The notes: generated by a model from the letters alone, not told the origin. A DNA stretch of 5,857 nucleotides from Methanoregula sp. (GCA_003154335.1 PMDE01000063.1:23764-29620), one strand, 5' to 3'; positions 1 through 5,857 are shown, counted from the first letter of the stretch. Numbers and translations are program-made.

Positions 1-413
1 AGCCGGGTAAGGTCGGGAGAGGGATCAGCAAGGCTTGGTGGCTGAAGTTCAACATAATATTTCCTGACTGAGGGGTGCAACTCAATCTCGGTATCCCTCC
101 CTTCAACCAGAATTTTTTGTTCCTGGATAAGGGTGTTCTCGGGAATAATTACCTGAAGATCACCCTGCACGGTCGTTTCGCACGCAAGACAGGCGCCTTT
201 TTTCAGTTCATCGTCAGTAAAAAATTTTCCATATTTCTGCTGGTCAAATTCGGTTTTTCCGGATTGTAAATAGACCACACACTTGCCACATTTACCCTGT
301 CCTCCGCAAACAACATTGATATTGAGCCCTGCCTTCTGGGCTGCATCCAGAATCGTGCTTCCCCGGGCTACATCGATCTTTCGGTAACTCGGAAGAAAGG
401 TTACTGTGCGCAT
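1..413 (-). CDS. RACo-like [2Fe-2S] ferredoxin/ASKHA corrinoid-protein reductive activator, N-terminal part (cut by window edge)
   Basis: The visible 137 codons form a plant/adrenodoxin-type [2Fe-2S] ferredoxin domain (about residues 1-93). The cluster ligands are C36, C42, C45 and C78 (C-x5-C-x2-C-x32-C), with an extra C75. After about residue 95 a charged segment begins that fits the linker region of RACo-type activators (DUF4445/ASKHA ATPases, about 600-650 aa); the ATPase part would lie beyond the left edge. Known RACo proteins use ATP to drive electron transfer from the [2Fe-2S] cluster to Co(II) of the corrinoid iron-sulfur protein, returning it to the active Co(I) state. Location directly after acsC supports that role. 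The start at 413 is the first ATG after an in-frame TGA at 429-431, with GAGGA 12 nt upstream. Alternatives are an activator for a corrinoid methyltransferase or a plain ferredoxin. The ferredoxin domain is clear; the activator role is inferred. Confidence 0.8.
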   Translation of the reverse strand, partial: MRTVTFLPSYRKIDVARGSTILDAAQKAGLNINVVCGGQGKCGKCVVYLQSGKTEFDQQKYGKFFTDDELKKGACLACETTVQGDLQVIIPENTLIQEQKILVEGRDTEIELHPSVRKYYVELQPPSLADPSPDLTR

Positions 414-425
414 GGTTCTCTTTTG

Positions 426-430
426 TCCTC
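426..430 (-). promoter_or_regulatory. Ribosome binding site of the RACo-like gene
   Basis: On the minus strand GAGGA lies 12 nt before the ATG at 413. It overlaps an in-frame TGA (429-431), so translation cannot start further upstream in this frame. Confidence 0.5.
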
Positions 431-481
431 ACAATATATGGGATGAAAGATAACAAATATCCTGCGTTCACTATTTCCTGA

Positions 482-495
482 CTTTTTTATATCAG
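482..495 (-). promoter_or_regulatory. Possible archaeal TATA-box promoter of the RACo-like gene
   Basis: The minus strand reads CTGATATAAAAAAG here, an A/T-rich box resembling archaeal TATA elements. Transcription would start about 25 nt downstream, leaving a leader of roughly 50 nt before the ATG at 413. It lies just after the U-rich end of acsC, so the RACo-like gene may have its own transcript. A second TATA-like stretch at 432-441 is too close to the start codon to serve. This is based on pattern and position only. Confidence 0.35.
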
Positions 496-496
496 A

Positions 497-523
497 TAAT
501 AAAATAAAGAGAAAAAGAAAAAG
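497..523 (-). terminator. U-rich archaeal-type terminator after acsC
   Basis: Immediately after the acsC TGA the minus strand reads as nearly pure pyrimidine with two T5 runs, followed by T3 and T4 runs (CTTTTTCTTTTTCTC, then TTTATTTTATTA). No GC-rich hairpin precedes it. Archaeal RNA polymerase terminates at such U-tracts without a stem-loop, so this is a likely full or partial stop for the acsB-acsD-acsC transcript. Confidence 0.55.
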
Positions 524-1867
524 TCATTTTTTCAGTTTGTTCCATTCTTCATGAAGGTATTCTCCGATCTCCGCAGCATCGCGGGGTCCGACCAACACTT
601 TCCACCCTGTTGCTTCTTCAATCCTTCCGGAAAGAGGAGATGCATACCCCGGTATTATGAGTTTTTTATGAGACACTTCCCGTTCCACCTCAAATTTCTT
701 CAGTGAGTCCCGCACCAGGGTCTCATTGAGTTTTCCGGCAGCTACTGCGGTCAGGACTGACAGACCTTCAGTATCAACAATCAGAAGGAAACAGGGAATT
801 TTAGAAGACTCAAGATACCCTTCAAGAGTAAAGAACGTCAGTGAAAAGTTCACGGTCATGAGGACGGGTGCGTCTTTTCCCGGGATTCCGACCCTGTATA
901 ACCCAGGATTCATCTGGATTGGCTTCTGGGGATCGGTGTAAATGTTCTGTCGCAGAGTATGAGCTGCTTTCGCAGACTCTTCAGATAATGGAGGAGTGAT
1001 AATTACGGATGCATATTTTACAATACCAAGTGCGATTGCGGCGTCCTGAAGGTTGGGATGTGTGGCATCAAAAAATACCGGATAACCGAGATCGGGGACA
1101 GCCCGTGTTATAGCAAGCTGCCGTACGGCCGTTGAAAGGGATAAGTAATCCCCAAGGGACTGAGGACAAAGATCCATTACCATTTTCTTAACACCTTCTT
1201 CACCGCAGGATTTGACAAGGCCGATAAGATTATCCAGACCGTTGGCTTTGACTACCAGGGGACAACTGTGTTTTTTGGCAAGGGCACACATTTCCCTGAA
1301 ATTTTCCTTCGTTGCGGAATGGATAAGGGGGCGGTAGCTTCCGACCTGGATGAGTGCTGCATTAAACGCCTCCAGATCTTTTGATATCAGTACAAGAGGG
1401 AGATCGGCATTTTCCTCAACTGTGGCAACCGCCCGGGCAAACGCCTCCACGGTACCACTTGAATTTTCAATCGCTATACCGTTAAATCGTAGATCCGTAC
1501 CAACCCGGGTAAATACTTCATCCCGGACCCGTTTGGTGACCTGAGTAATCTCTTCGGAGGACTGGGTGTCAAAAACCTTGAAAAGAATTCCCGGGGGATG
1601 ATAAAATGTTTTGTCATGACGATACAGAACAAATTCTTCGCCAACAGAAAACGACCTTTCCCCCACACCGAGTTTTATCAGACGGATGGGTGGGCGTGTT
1701 GTTGCCCCAAGTACGGATTTTGCACTTTCATCCAGATACGGGCAGAGGTCAATATCCGCTTTTCCGCTGGCAAGTTTCATGGCAAAAGTGAGACATGTTG
1801 GATCTCCGCATTCCTTGCAGTTCTTTTTGGGAAGGAGTTTGTAAATGTCCAGCGCTTTTAGTGCCAT
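524..1867 (-). CDS. acsC: Corrinoid iron-sulfur protein large (gamma) subunit of CO dehydrogenase/acetyl-CoA synthase
   Basis: This 447-aa protein has the usual length of AcsC/CdhE and is the cobamide-carrying subunit of the CFeSP. It receives a methyl group from methyl-tetrahydro(methano)pterin on Co(I) and passes it to the acetyl-CoA synthase A-cluster. The N-terminal [4Fe-4S] domain carries C17-x2-C20-x4-C25-x16-C42. A TIM-barrel domain spans about 60-320 (conserved LYRHDKTFYH at 81-90 and RQNIYTDPQKPI at 306-317). The C-terminal cobamide-binding domain spans about 325-447, with NFSLTFFTLEG (340-350), VDTEGLSVLTA (364-374) and GPRDA (427-431). All these match the family closely and no key residue is missing. 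It starts 2 nt after the acsD stop, with GGGGTGA inside the end of acsD, so translation is probably coupled. The archaeal name would be cdhE. The family is very secure; bacterial versus archaeal ancestry needs a tree. Confidence 0.97.
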   Translation of the reverse strand: MALKALDIYKLLPKKNCKECGDPTCLTFAMKLASGKADIDLCPYLDESAKSVLGATTRPPIRLIKLGVGERSFSVGEEFVLYRHDKTFYHPPGILFKVFDTQSSEEITQVTKRVRDEVFTRVGTDLRFNGIAIENSSGTVEAFARAVATVEENADLPLVLISKDLEAFNAALIQVGSYRPLIHSATKENFREMCALAKKHSCPLVVKANGLDNLIGLVKSCGEEGVKKMVMDLCPQSLGDYLSLSTAVRQLAITRAVPDLGYPVFFDATHPNLQDAAIALGIVKYASVIITPPLSEESAKAAHTLRQNIYTDPQKPIQMNPGLYRVGIPGKDAPVLMTVNFSLTFFTLEGYLESSKIPCFLLIVDTEGLSVLTAVAAGKLNETLVRDSLKKFEVEREVSHKKLIIPGYASPLSGRIEEATGWKVLVGPRDAAEIGEYLHEEWNKLKK

Positions 1868-1869
1868 CG

Positions 1870-2826
1870 TTATTTCACCCCGGTAAGATCAATTTTTTTA
1901 TTAATGCTCGCAAATGCACTTTTAAGCATACCTATTGTTTTTGGATGCCGGACGCAGATGATCTCGGCACCAGCTACGGCAGCAGCTATTCCGGTATAAA
2001 ATTCCCACTGCACAGCCATTTCATCCTGTCGCGCCTGATCTGCTTCCCTTACTTCTTTGATGTTCAAAGAGTCAATAGCTGAACAGATTATCGGCATAGC
2101 AAGATCCGAATCACCTTTTAATGCTGAAAACCGGATCCGTTCAATCGCTGAATACGAATACTCAAAACCATAGCCAAGTGCACCGGTATAAGGATCGATT
2201 ATGATATGATCGCGCTGAACACCGATCTCCTTTAAAAGGATATTGAGTTGTTTAGCGAGATTGACATCGATGGGGGACTGGGCGATAAGCGAATGGTTGT
2301 ACGCCAGTGCGGCCGCGGCAATACTCCTGTACCGGCTTGCCTCCGCAGTCCCAAGAAGAAGTTTTTCTCCTTCCCCGGACTCGCCACATTTCTGAAAAAT
2401 TTCGCTGTCTATCCGTGGCTCGTTACTTCCTTCGATGATCAGAGGAAGACCCGTTTTGCTAAGAACGGATTCCACGGTTTTTCCAACAGAGGAAATATCG
2501 GAAAAATTTCGCTGACGGGTACTCGTGAGGTACAGACGAATAAGATCAGCGCCATAGGCGGTTTCAGCCGTCTTTGCCCAGTCGTCAGCAGAATTAACCA
2601 GGTCGCCACAAAAACGCCGGATTATCGGTGACCAGTATTCCGGATTGTCACAGATCTCGAGGGCAACCAGGGGCATCGATGATGAGAGATTATTGTCAAG
2701 AAACGGGAGCGTTGTTCCCCCGCCGATTTGATAAGACGTTTTTCTTGTGCCTCCTTCGGCCACAGTAGCTCCGAGCGTGATCCTGCCAACTGTACCGGTC
2801 CAGCCAAACTTCAGGTCGTATCCCAT
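1870..2826 (-). CDS. acsD: Corrinoid iron-sulfur protein small (delta) subunit of CO dehydrogenase/acetyl-CoA synthase
   Basis: This 318-aa TIM-barrel protein pairs with AcsC in the heterodimeric CFeSP and helps dock the methyltransferase and shield the cobamide. Family landmarks are GATVAEGGTRKTSYQIGG (19-36), YGADLIRLYL (91-100), LLLGTAEASRYRSIAAA (156-172), SPIDVNLAKQLNIL (184-197), IIDPYTGALGYGFEYSYSAIER (209-230) and MPIICSA (244-250). They align well with bacterial AcsD, whose usual length is about 320 aa. Methanosarcina-type CdhD is longer, about 430 aa. The start is fixed by the acsB TGA (2836-2838), which is in the same frame only three codons upstream; GAGGG overlapping that TGA serves as ribosome site. 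The archaeal name would be cdhD. The family call is very secure; no cofactor ligands are expected. Confidence 0.95.
   Translation of the reverse strand: MGYDLKFGWTGTVGRITLGATVAEGGTRKTSYQIGGGTTLPFLDNNLSSSMPLVALEICDNPEYWSPIIRRFCGDLVNSADDWAKTAETAYGADLIRLYLTSTRQRNFSDISSVGKTVESVLSKTGLPLIIEGSNEPRIDSEIFQKCGESGEGEKLLLGTAEASRYRSIAAAALAYNHSLIAQSPIDVNLAKQLNILLKEIGVQRDHIIIDPYTGALGYGFEYSYSAIERIRFSALKGDSDLAMPIICSAIDSLNIKEVREADQARQDEMAVQWEFYTGIAAAVAGAEIICVRHPKTIGMLKSAFASINKKIDLTGVK
1875..1881 (-). promoter_or_regulatory. Ribosome binding site of acsC inside the acsD 3' end
   Basis: The minus strand reads GGGGTGA, 7 nt before the acsC ATG at 1867, inside the last codons of acsD. It is a strong match to the archaeal 16S 3' end and implies translational coupling. 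Confidence 0.7.
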
Positions 2827-2832
2827 ACGGTT

Positions 2833-2837
2833 CCCTC
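2833..2837 (-). promoter_or_regulatory. Ribosome binding site of acsD overlapping the acsB stop codon
   Basis: The minus strand reads TGAGGGAACCGT before the acsD ATG at 2826. The GAGGG motif shares bases with the acsB TGA, so ribosomes ending acsB are placed to start acsD. The 9-nt gap keeps both genes in one frame. Confidence 0.65.
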
Positions 2838-4866
2838 ACACAAGGGGTTTCATGAAAAGGGCTGGATGCTTCATCTTCTCAAGGTAGGAAATAAGGTCTT
2901 CGATCGTCGTTGCTTTGGTTTCATCTGCTATCTTTTCAAAAAGATCAGATTTGGCATTGTCGGAAAGTTTTTTCATCAGCCGGGTCTTCAGTTCTTCTTT
3001 AAGCTGGGATGGCATCCAGACCAGTCGTTCTATACCCCCTTCACCCTGTAAGAACCGGTCTGACAGAATATAGTTTTTCGATATGCCTGCAAATCCGGGA
3101 GTCTGTGCACCTCCGCCGATGGTCCCAGCAAGCGTGGAGAATGTCATACCGGACGGTGTAATACCTTTGTATTCACGGTTTACGACCATTATTCCGTTCA
3201 CCTCGGGGAGCATGAGGGCAATACATTCAAAACAACCACAGCAGGTCATCGGATATTCCATCACACTGTAAAGAGAACAGCGATCGATTTCACCATGGCT
3301 GGCTTTTTTCACAAATTTATTAACTCCTTCATACTCCCCGTTCTGGGCATTCAGGGCAGTCCCTTTATCGATAGGCTGGTTTGCACCTGAAGGAGCAATT
3401 TCATAAGCAATTTTTCCATCGAGCCAACTTATAGCTCCGCAGAGGGCAGGGTGTTCTGGTGTTATTACACATACATGATTGGGGGCAAACGTCTGGCAGA
3501 GGGTGCAGGAGTAATACGTGTTTACATCAGAATCCCGCATCCCCTTAATACGGGCATCCCTCTCCTCATACACCCTTTCTGCTTCCTTTTTTGCTGCCAA
3601 TACCTGTGCTTCATCAGTAATCAGGGTGACGGAAACTGCATCCAGCAACTGGGGAAAATCCATCCGGAATTTGCTTGCAAGGAGCTTTCCTATATGCTCA
3701 ATTTTTATCCCTTTTGCAACAACCTCTTTTGAAATCCTTACCCATATAATATCCCGCTGCGCAACATGCCACGATCCCTCCCCGTAATTTACGAAATTAT
3801 GTATACGTCGCTCAAGAACCGGCTCATAATCTTTTTTCATCATCTTTCCGGTGACATTAATAAGGATTGCAAGAGGGTAGGCACCTCCCTCTTGCATTGC
3901 CTCAATTTCTGGTCCTATCACCGTCACCTGCCCATCCGTGACTTCATCAGGGTTAACCATTCGTAACAGTTCAAAAGCCGGAGATCTCCCTCCCCCGAAC
4001 TCCACATACATCTCCTCTTTACGGATACTCTTTCCTTCAAATGCAGGAGAACAGCCCATCGGGATGGGAATAGCGGTGATATTCACGCGAATCCCCTTTA
4101 TATCCATCCCACGGCGCACAACCTCTTCAGGTAGTACTGGTATCCAGTCCCCCCCCTCGTAGTCTCCAAGAGAAAGGATGGGGAACCCGAGCACACGCAT
4201 CGCGTCGACCATTGCTATTTCCTGATCAGAGAGTCCGGGAAAGACCATCACAATCGCTTTTGCCCTTTCAGCAGAATAGGTTAATAAACGATGAATATCA
4301 CCTGGAGTTACCCCCCCGAACATCATTGCCACCCGGGCGATGATATCAACAAAATGAATTCCATATATAGGCTTTGAGCCAAGAGGGATAAGCCGATAAT
4401 CGAGACCTAATTTCACCCCGGCCTGGGAAAGGGATGAGATGACTTCGCCGGCAAGGAATGTGAGCATGTATTTTTCCTGCAATTCGCGACATATTGCAGC
4501 AGCCCGGTCTGCATTTTGAGGTGAACCGACCACTAGGGCAAGACCCAGGATGCTGCCATCCACCAGTGAATAACCCAGTTTCCGGATAACGGTATCATCA
4601 ATAAATCCGGTATAGGGCGAAGGTTCCTTGCCTTCAGCGGCTGTTCTTTCCGCAAGAATGCATTCCGAAGCAACGAGGGCATTCCGGGTGGTCTTTGAAT
4701 ATACCTCAAGTGCAGCCTTCTGTTCATGGACCGCTATTCCGGTAAGGGCAAATGAGATGGGAAGATGATATGCGGTTTCACTATAGGAAAAAGGGTGTTT
4801 TATAGCTGTAATCATTTCTTTCAGGTGTTCTTCACCATTTTTTTTCGCTGATTTAACGTCAGTCAT
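2836..4866 (-). CDS. acsB: Acetyl-CoA synthase catalytic subunit, long bacterial-type architecture (AcsB/CdhC)
   Basis: This 676-aa enzyme condenses CO, a methyl group from the corrinoid protein and CoA into acetyl-CoA (reversibly) on the Ni-Ni-[4Fe-4S] A-cluster. The A-cluster ligands are present: C454-x2-C457-x8-C466-x9-C476, and the C543-G544-C545 motif that holds the distal nickel. F460 matches the Phe beside the A-cluster. Other landmarks are MMFGGVTPGD (181-190), PAFEGKSIRKEEMYVE (274-289), RRIHNFVNYGEG (353-364) and GMTFSTLAGTIGGGAQTPGF (573-592). Residues about 25-240 form the N-terminal domain that bacterial AcsB (about 730 aa) uses to bind CODH; archaeal CdhC (about 470 aa) lacks it. 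About 50 N-terminal residues of the Moorella protein have no counterpart. An in-frame TAA at 4870-4872 fixes the start at 4866. It is the first gene of the acsB-acsD-acsC operon. C542 makes an unusual CCGC. The family is near certain. Confidence 0.97.
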   Translation of the reverse strand: MTDVKSAKKNGEEHLKEMITAIKHPFSYSETAYHLPISFALTGIAVHEQKAALEVYSKTTRNALVASECILAERTAAEGKEPSPYTGFIDDTVIRKLGYSLVDGSILGLALVVGSPQNADRAAAICRELQEKYMLTFLAGEVISSLSQAGVKLGLDYRLIPLGSKPIYGIHFVDIIARVAMMFGGVTPGDIHRLLTYSAERAKAIVMVFPGLSDQEIAMVDAMRVLGFPILSLGDYEGGDWIPVLPEEVVRRGMDIKGIRVNITAIPIPMGCSPAFEGKSIRKEEMYVEFGGGRSPAFELLRMVNPDEVTDGQVTVIGPEIEAMQEGGAYPLAILINVTGKMMKKDYEPVLERRIHNFVNYGEGSWHVAQRDIIWVRISKEVVAKGIKIEHIGKLLASKFRMDFPQLLDAVSVTLITDEAQVLAAKKEAERVYEERDARIKGMRDSDVNTYYSCTLCQTFAPNHVCVITPEHPALCGAISWLDGKIAYEIAPSGANQPIDKGTALNAQNGEYEGVNKFVKKASHGEIDRCSLYSVMEYPMTCCGCFECIALMLPEVNGIMVVNREYKGITPSGMTFSTLAGTIGGGAQTPGFAGISKNYILSDRFLQGEGGIERLVWMPSQLKEELKTRLMKKLSDNAKSDLFEKIADETKATTIEDLISYLEKMKHPALFMKPLV

Positions 4867-4874
4867 TGGTTAAT

Positions 4875-4880
4875 TCACTC
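4875..4880 (-). promoter_or_regulatory. Probable ribosome binding site of acsB
   Basis: The minus strand reads GAGTGA, 8 nt before the acsB ATG at 4866. It is a moderate match to the anti-Shine-Dalgarno sequence. The in-frame TAA at 4870-4872 between it and the ATG rules out any longer N-terminus. Confidence 0.45.
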
Positions 4881-4903
4881 TGATCATGGGTTATATGGTG
4901 GAA

Positions 4904-4915
4904 CAGATATAGTTT
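4904..4915 (-). promoter_or_regulatory. Possible TATA-box promoter of the acsB-acsD-acsC operon
   Basis: The minus strand reads AAACTATATCTG. A start about 25 nt downstream would give a leader of roughly 15-20 nt before the acsB ATG. Another weaker TATA-like stretch (CCATATAACC, 4888-4897) is closer to the gene. The divergent region (4867-5018) holds no gene, no RNA gene and no clear operator that I can see. Confidence 0.35.
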
Positions 4916-4970
4916 CTTCATTAGGTAAATAGTACAGATTTCCCTCTATTGATTTTTTTTTGGAATGACA

Positions 4971-4983
4971 AAAATATTTATTC
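4971..4983 (+). promoter_or_regulatory. Probable archaeal TATA-box promoter of the exported-protein gene
   Basis: AAAATATTTATTC is a good archaeal box A candidate, lying 36-48 nt before the ATG at 5019. Transcription about 25 nt downstream would give a leader of about 15 nt that still includes the AGAGG ribosome site. A T9 run (4953-4961) sits just upstream and marks the middle of the divergent spacer. Confidence 0.5.
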
Positions 4984-5007
4984 TCAATAATTATATTCTG
5001 CTAAACA

Positions 5008-5012
5008 AGAGG
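5008..5012 (+). promoter_or_regulatory. Ribosome binding site of the exported-protein gene
   Basis: AGAGG lies 6 nt before the ATG at 5019. This supports 5019 as the start, which also places a signal peptide directly at the N-terminus. Confidence 0.6.
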
Positions 5013-5018
5013 CCGGAA

Positions 5019-5857
5019 ATGGTTGGTTCGGGTTATAATAAATATTATTTCTCATTTATCGTGCTCAGTATAATGATCGGTCTCGGTCAGCCCGTGATGG
5101 CACAGGGTGAAAATATTTCAATATCCTATCGTGGAGCCGGGGGATATTTCGTTGGGGATATGATAATCTTTGACGGAAAAAATTCTGCGGGGAATGACAC
5201 CGTGTTGGAAATTTCCGGCCCGAATCTCGCCCCTCTCGGTGTTCCTCTCGATAACCTGAACGGGATGCCGGGCACAGGAACCCTTGTTCCCGTGAACAAG
5301 GATGGGTCATGGAAATTTATCTGGTATAGTTCAAAAAGTATCGGTGGAGAAAAATTAGAAACCGCACGCTATACCATAACAGCTGCCGATATCAGGAGTC
5401 CGGAAAAAACATCTTCAACTTCAATTCTCTTGAAAAAGCCTGAATTCTACATCAATCCAGTGTCGAATCCAATAAATGTGGGAGATTATATACAACTGAA
5501 CGGGTACGTTGAACAAGGGACTACACAAGTAAGGATTGATATATCCGACTCTACCGGAACACTCCTTCGTACATATACTATCTCAGTCGGTGGATCCGGT
5601 TACTTTGACTATGGGTACCGTGTTGACATACCGCCGGGGCAATATTCCATTGTTGTCAGCAGCCCAAGCCAGCAGAATACCCTCAGGACCGTTCTGACGG
5701 TAATATCATCGGCCGTGAAATCGCCTGTACCCACATCCACTCAGGTCCAGACGTCTATAGAAAATGTAACGGTGACGGGAACAACTTCGCCGGTTGCTAA
5801 ACGGCCGGTTCCCCTGTCCACTCTCACTATAATTACCGGGCTTATTATTTCAGGAAC
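5019..5857 (+). CDS. Exported, membrane-anchored beta-sandwich surface protein, methanogen type (3' end cut by window edge)
   Basis: 279 codons are open to the right edge with no stop. Residues 1-28 are a signal peptide: a short polar N-terminus, a hydrophobic core at about 9-22 and a likely cleavage after PVMA. Two Ig-like beta-rich modules follow, about 30-140 (with GGYFVGDMIIFDG at 41-53, EISGPNLAPLG at 64-74 and DGSWKFIWYSS at 95-105) and about 142-230 (INPVSNPINVGDYIQLNGYV, then GGSGYFDYGY at 191-200). A Ser/Thr/Pro/Val linker (231-264) leads to a hydrophobic stretch from about 266, probably a C-terminal membrane anchor, so little is likely missing. Possible N-glycosylation sequons are N32 and N249. 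The style resembles surface/S-layer-associated proteins of Methanomicrobiales; the 'GPNL' pattern is shared with some of them by memory only. No enzymatic motif is seen. It is divergent from acsB and functionally unconnected as far as the sequence shows. Function unknown. Confidence 0.8.
   Translation, partial: MVGSGYNKYYFSFIVLSIMIGLGQPVMAQGENISISYRGAGGYFVGDMIIFDGKNSAGNDTVLEISGPNLAPLGVPLDNLNGMPGTGTLVPVNKDGSWKFIWYSSKSIGGEKLETARYTITAADIRSPEKTSSTSILLKKPEFYINPVSNPINVGDYIQLNGYVEQGTTQVRIDISDSTGTLLRTYTISVGGSGYFDYGYRVDIPPGQYSIVVSSPSQQNTLRTVLTVISSAVKSPVPTSTQVQTSIENVTVTGTTSPVAKRPVPLSTLTIITGLIISG

Noticed and set aside
75..269. A plus-strand 64-codon open frame near the left edge.
   Set aside because: It is antisense to the [2Fe-2S] domain of the RACo-like gene, whose four cluster cysteines show which strand codes.
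449..461. Imperfect inverted repeat GATAACAAATATC in the acsC/RACo-like spacer as a possible operator.
   Set aside because: It is short, AT-rich and expected by chance, and there is no second copy in the window.
1350..2082. Several open frames of 60-95 codons on the plus strand opposite acsC and acsD.
   Set aside because: They lie antisense to strongly conserved genes, have no family resemblance or convincing ribosome sites, and are frame shadows.
2248..2631. A 127-codon plus-strand open frame opposite acsD.
   Set aside because: Its composition mirrors the antisense of conserved AcsD codons and no recognisable domain is visible; AcsD is clearly the real gene.
2827..2838. acsB and acsD are in the same frame, separated only by TGA and three codons, hinting at a fusion or a recoded stop (Sec/readthrough).
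   Set aside because: acsD has its own ATG and a GAGGG ribosome site at the right spacing. AcsB ends with the normal family C-terminus (HPALFMKPLV), so two separate proteins are the simple reading.
4953..4961. T9 run in the divergent spacer as a terminator for a plus-strand transcript.
   Set aside because: No plus-strand gene lies upstream for several kilobases; it more likely reflects an AT-rich promoter region.
1..5857. CRISPR array, tRNA/rRNA gene, insertion sequence or attachment site.
   Set aside because: No spaced direct repeats, cloverleaf, transposase or terminal inverted repeats were seen; nearly the whole window is accounted for by five genes.

Overview
The window looks like part of an archaeal genome, most likely a methanogen of the Methanomicrobiales (Methanoregula/Methanosphaerula/Methanolinea-like). 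The reasons are an AT-rich TATA-type box 30-50 nt upstream of the right-hand gene, GGTGA/GAGG-type ribosome sites, U-tract termination rather than a hairpin, and a right-edge gene for a secreted, Thr/Ser/Pro-linked, membrane-anchored protein of the surface-protein style common in that order. The taxonomic call is inference from these cues, not from a marker gene.

Layout: four genes lie on the minus strand and one on the plus strand. In transcription order the minus-strand genes are: an acetyl-CoA synthase catalytic subunit (acsB/cdhC, 4866 to 2836); the small subunit of the corrinoid iron-sulfur protein (acsD/cdhD, 2826 to 1870); its large subunit (acsC/cdhE, 1867 to 524); and, after a 110-nt gap with a U-rich terminator and a possible new promoter, the N-terminal 137 codons of a [2Fe-2S] protein resembling the reductive activator of the corrinoid protein (RACo), cut by the left edge. 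A 152-nt divergent intergenic region separates acsB from a plus-strand gene for an exported protein (5019 to the right edge, incomplete).

How they work together: AcsC/AcsD is the methyl carrier that takes a methyl group from a methyl-pterin onto cobalt. AcsB joins this methyl group with CO and CoA on its Ni-Ni-[4Fe-4S] A-cluster to form acetyl-CoA, or runs the reverse reaction. The RACo-like protein would re-reduce accidentally oxidised Co(II) to Co(I) using ATP. The three acs genes are packed with 9-nt and 2-nt gaps and ribosome sites that overlap the preceding gene's end, so they are one translationally coupled operon.

The most notable point is a mosaic. AcsB has the long bacterial architecture (676 aa, with the N-terminal domain that archaeal CdhC of about 470 aa lacks), AcsD has bacterial length, and a RACo-like gene follows, yet the neighbourhood looks archaeal and the order B-D-C matches archaeal cdhC-D-E. 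No CO dehydrogenase subunit, nickel-insertion ATPase or methyltransferase gene lies in the window. The operon begins with acsB, so any CODH must be encoded beyond the left edge or elsewhere.
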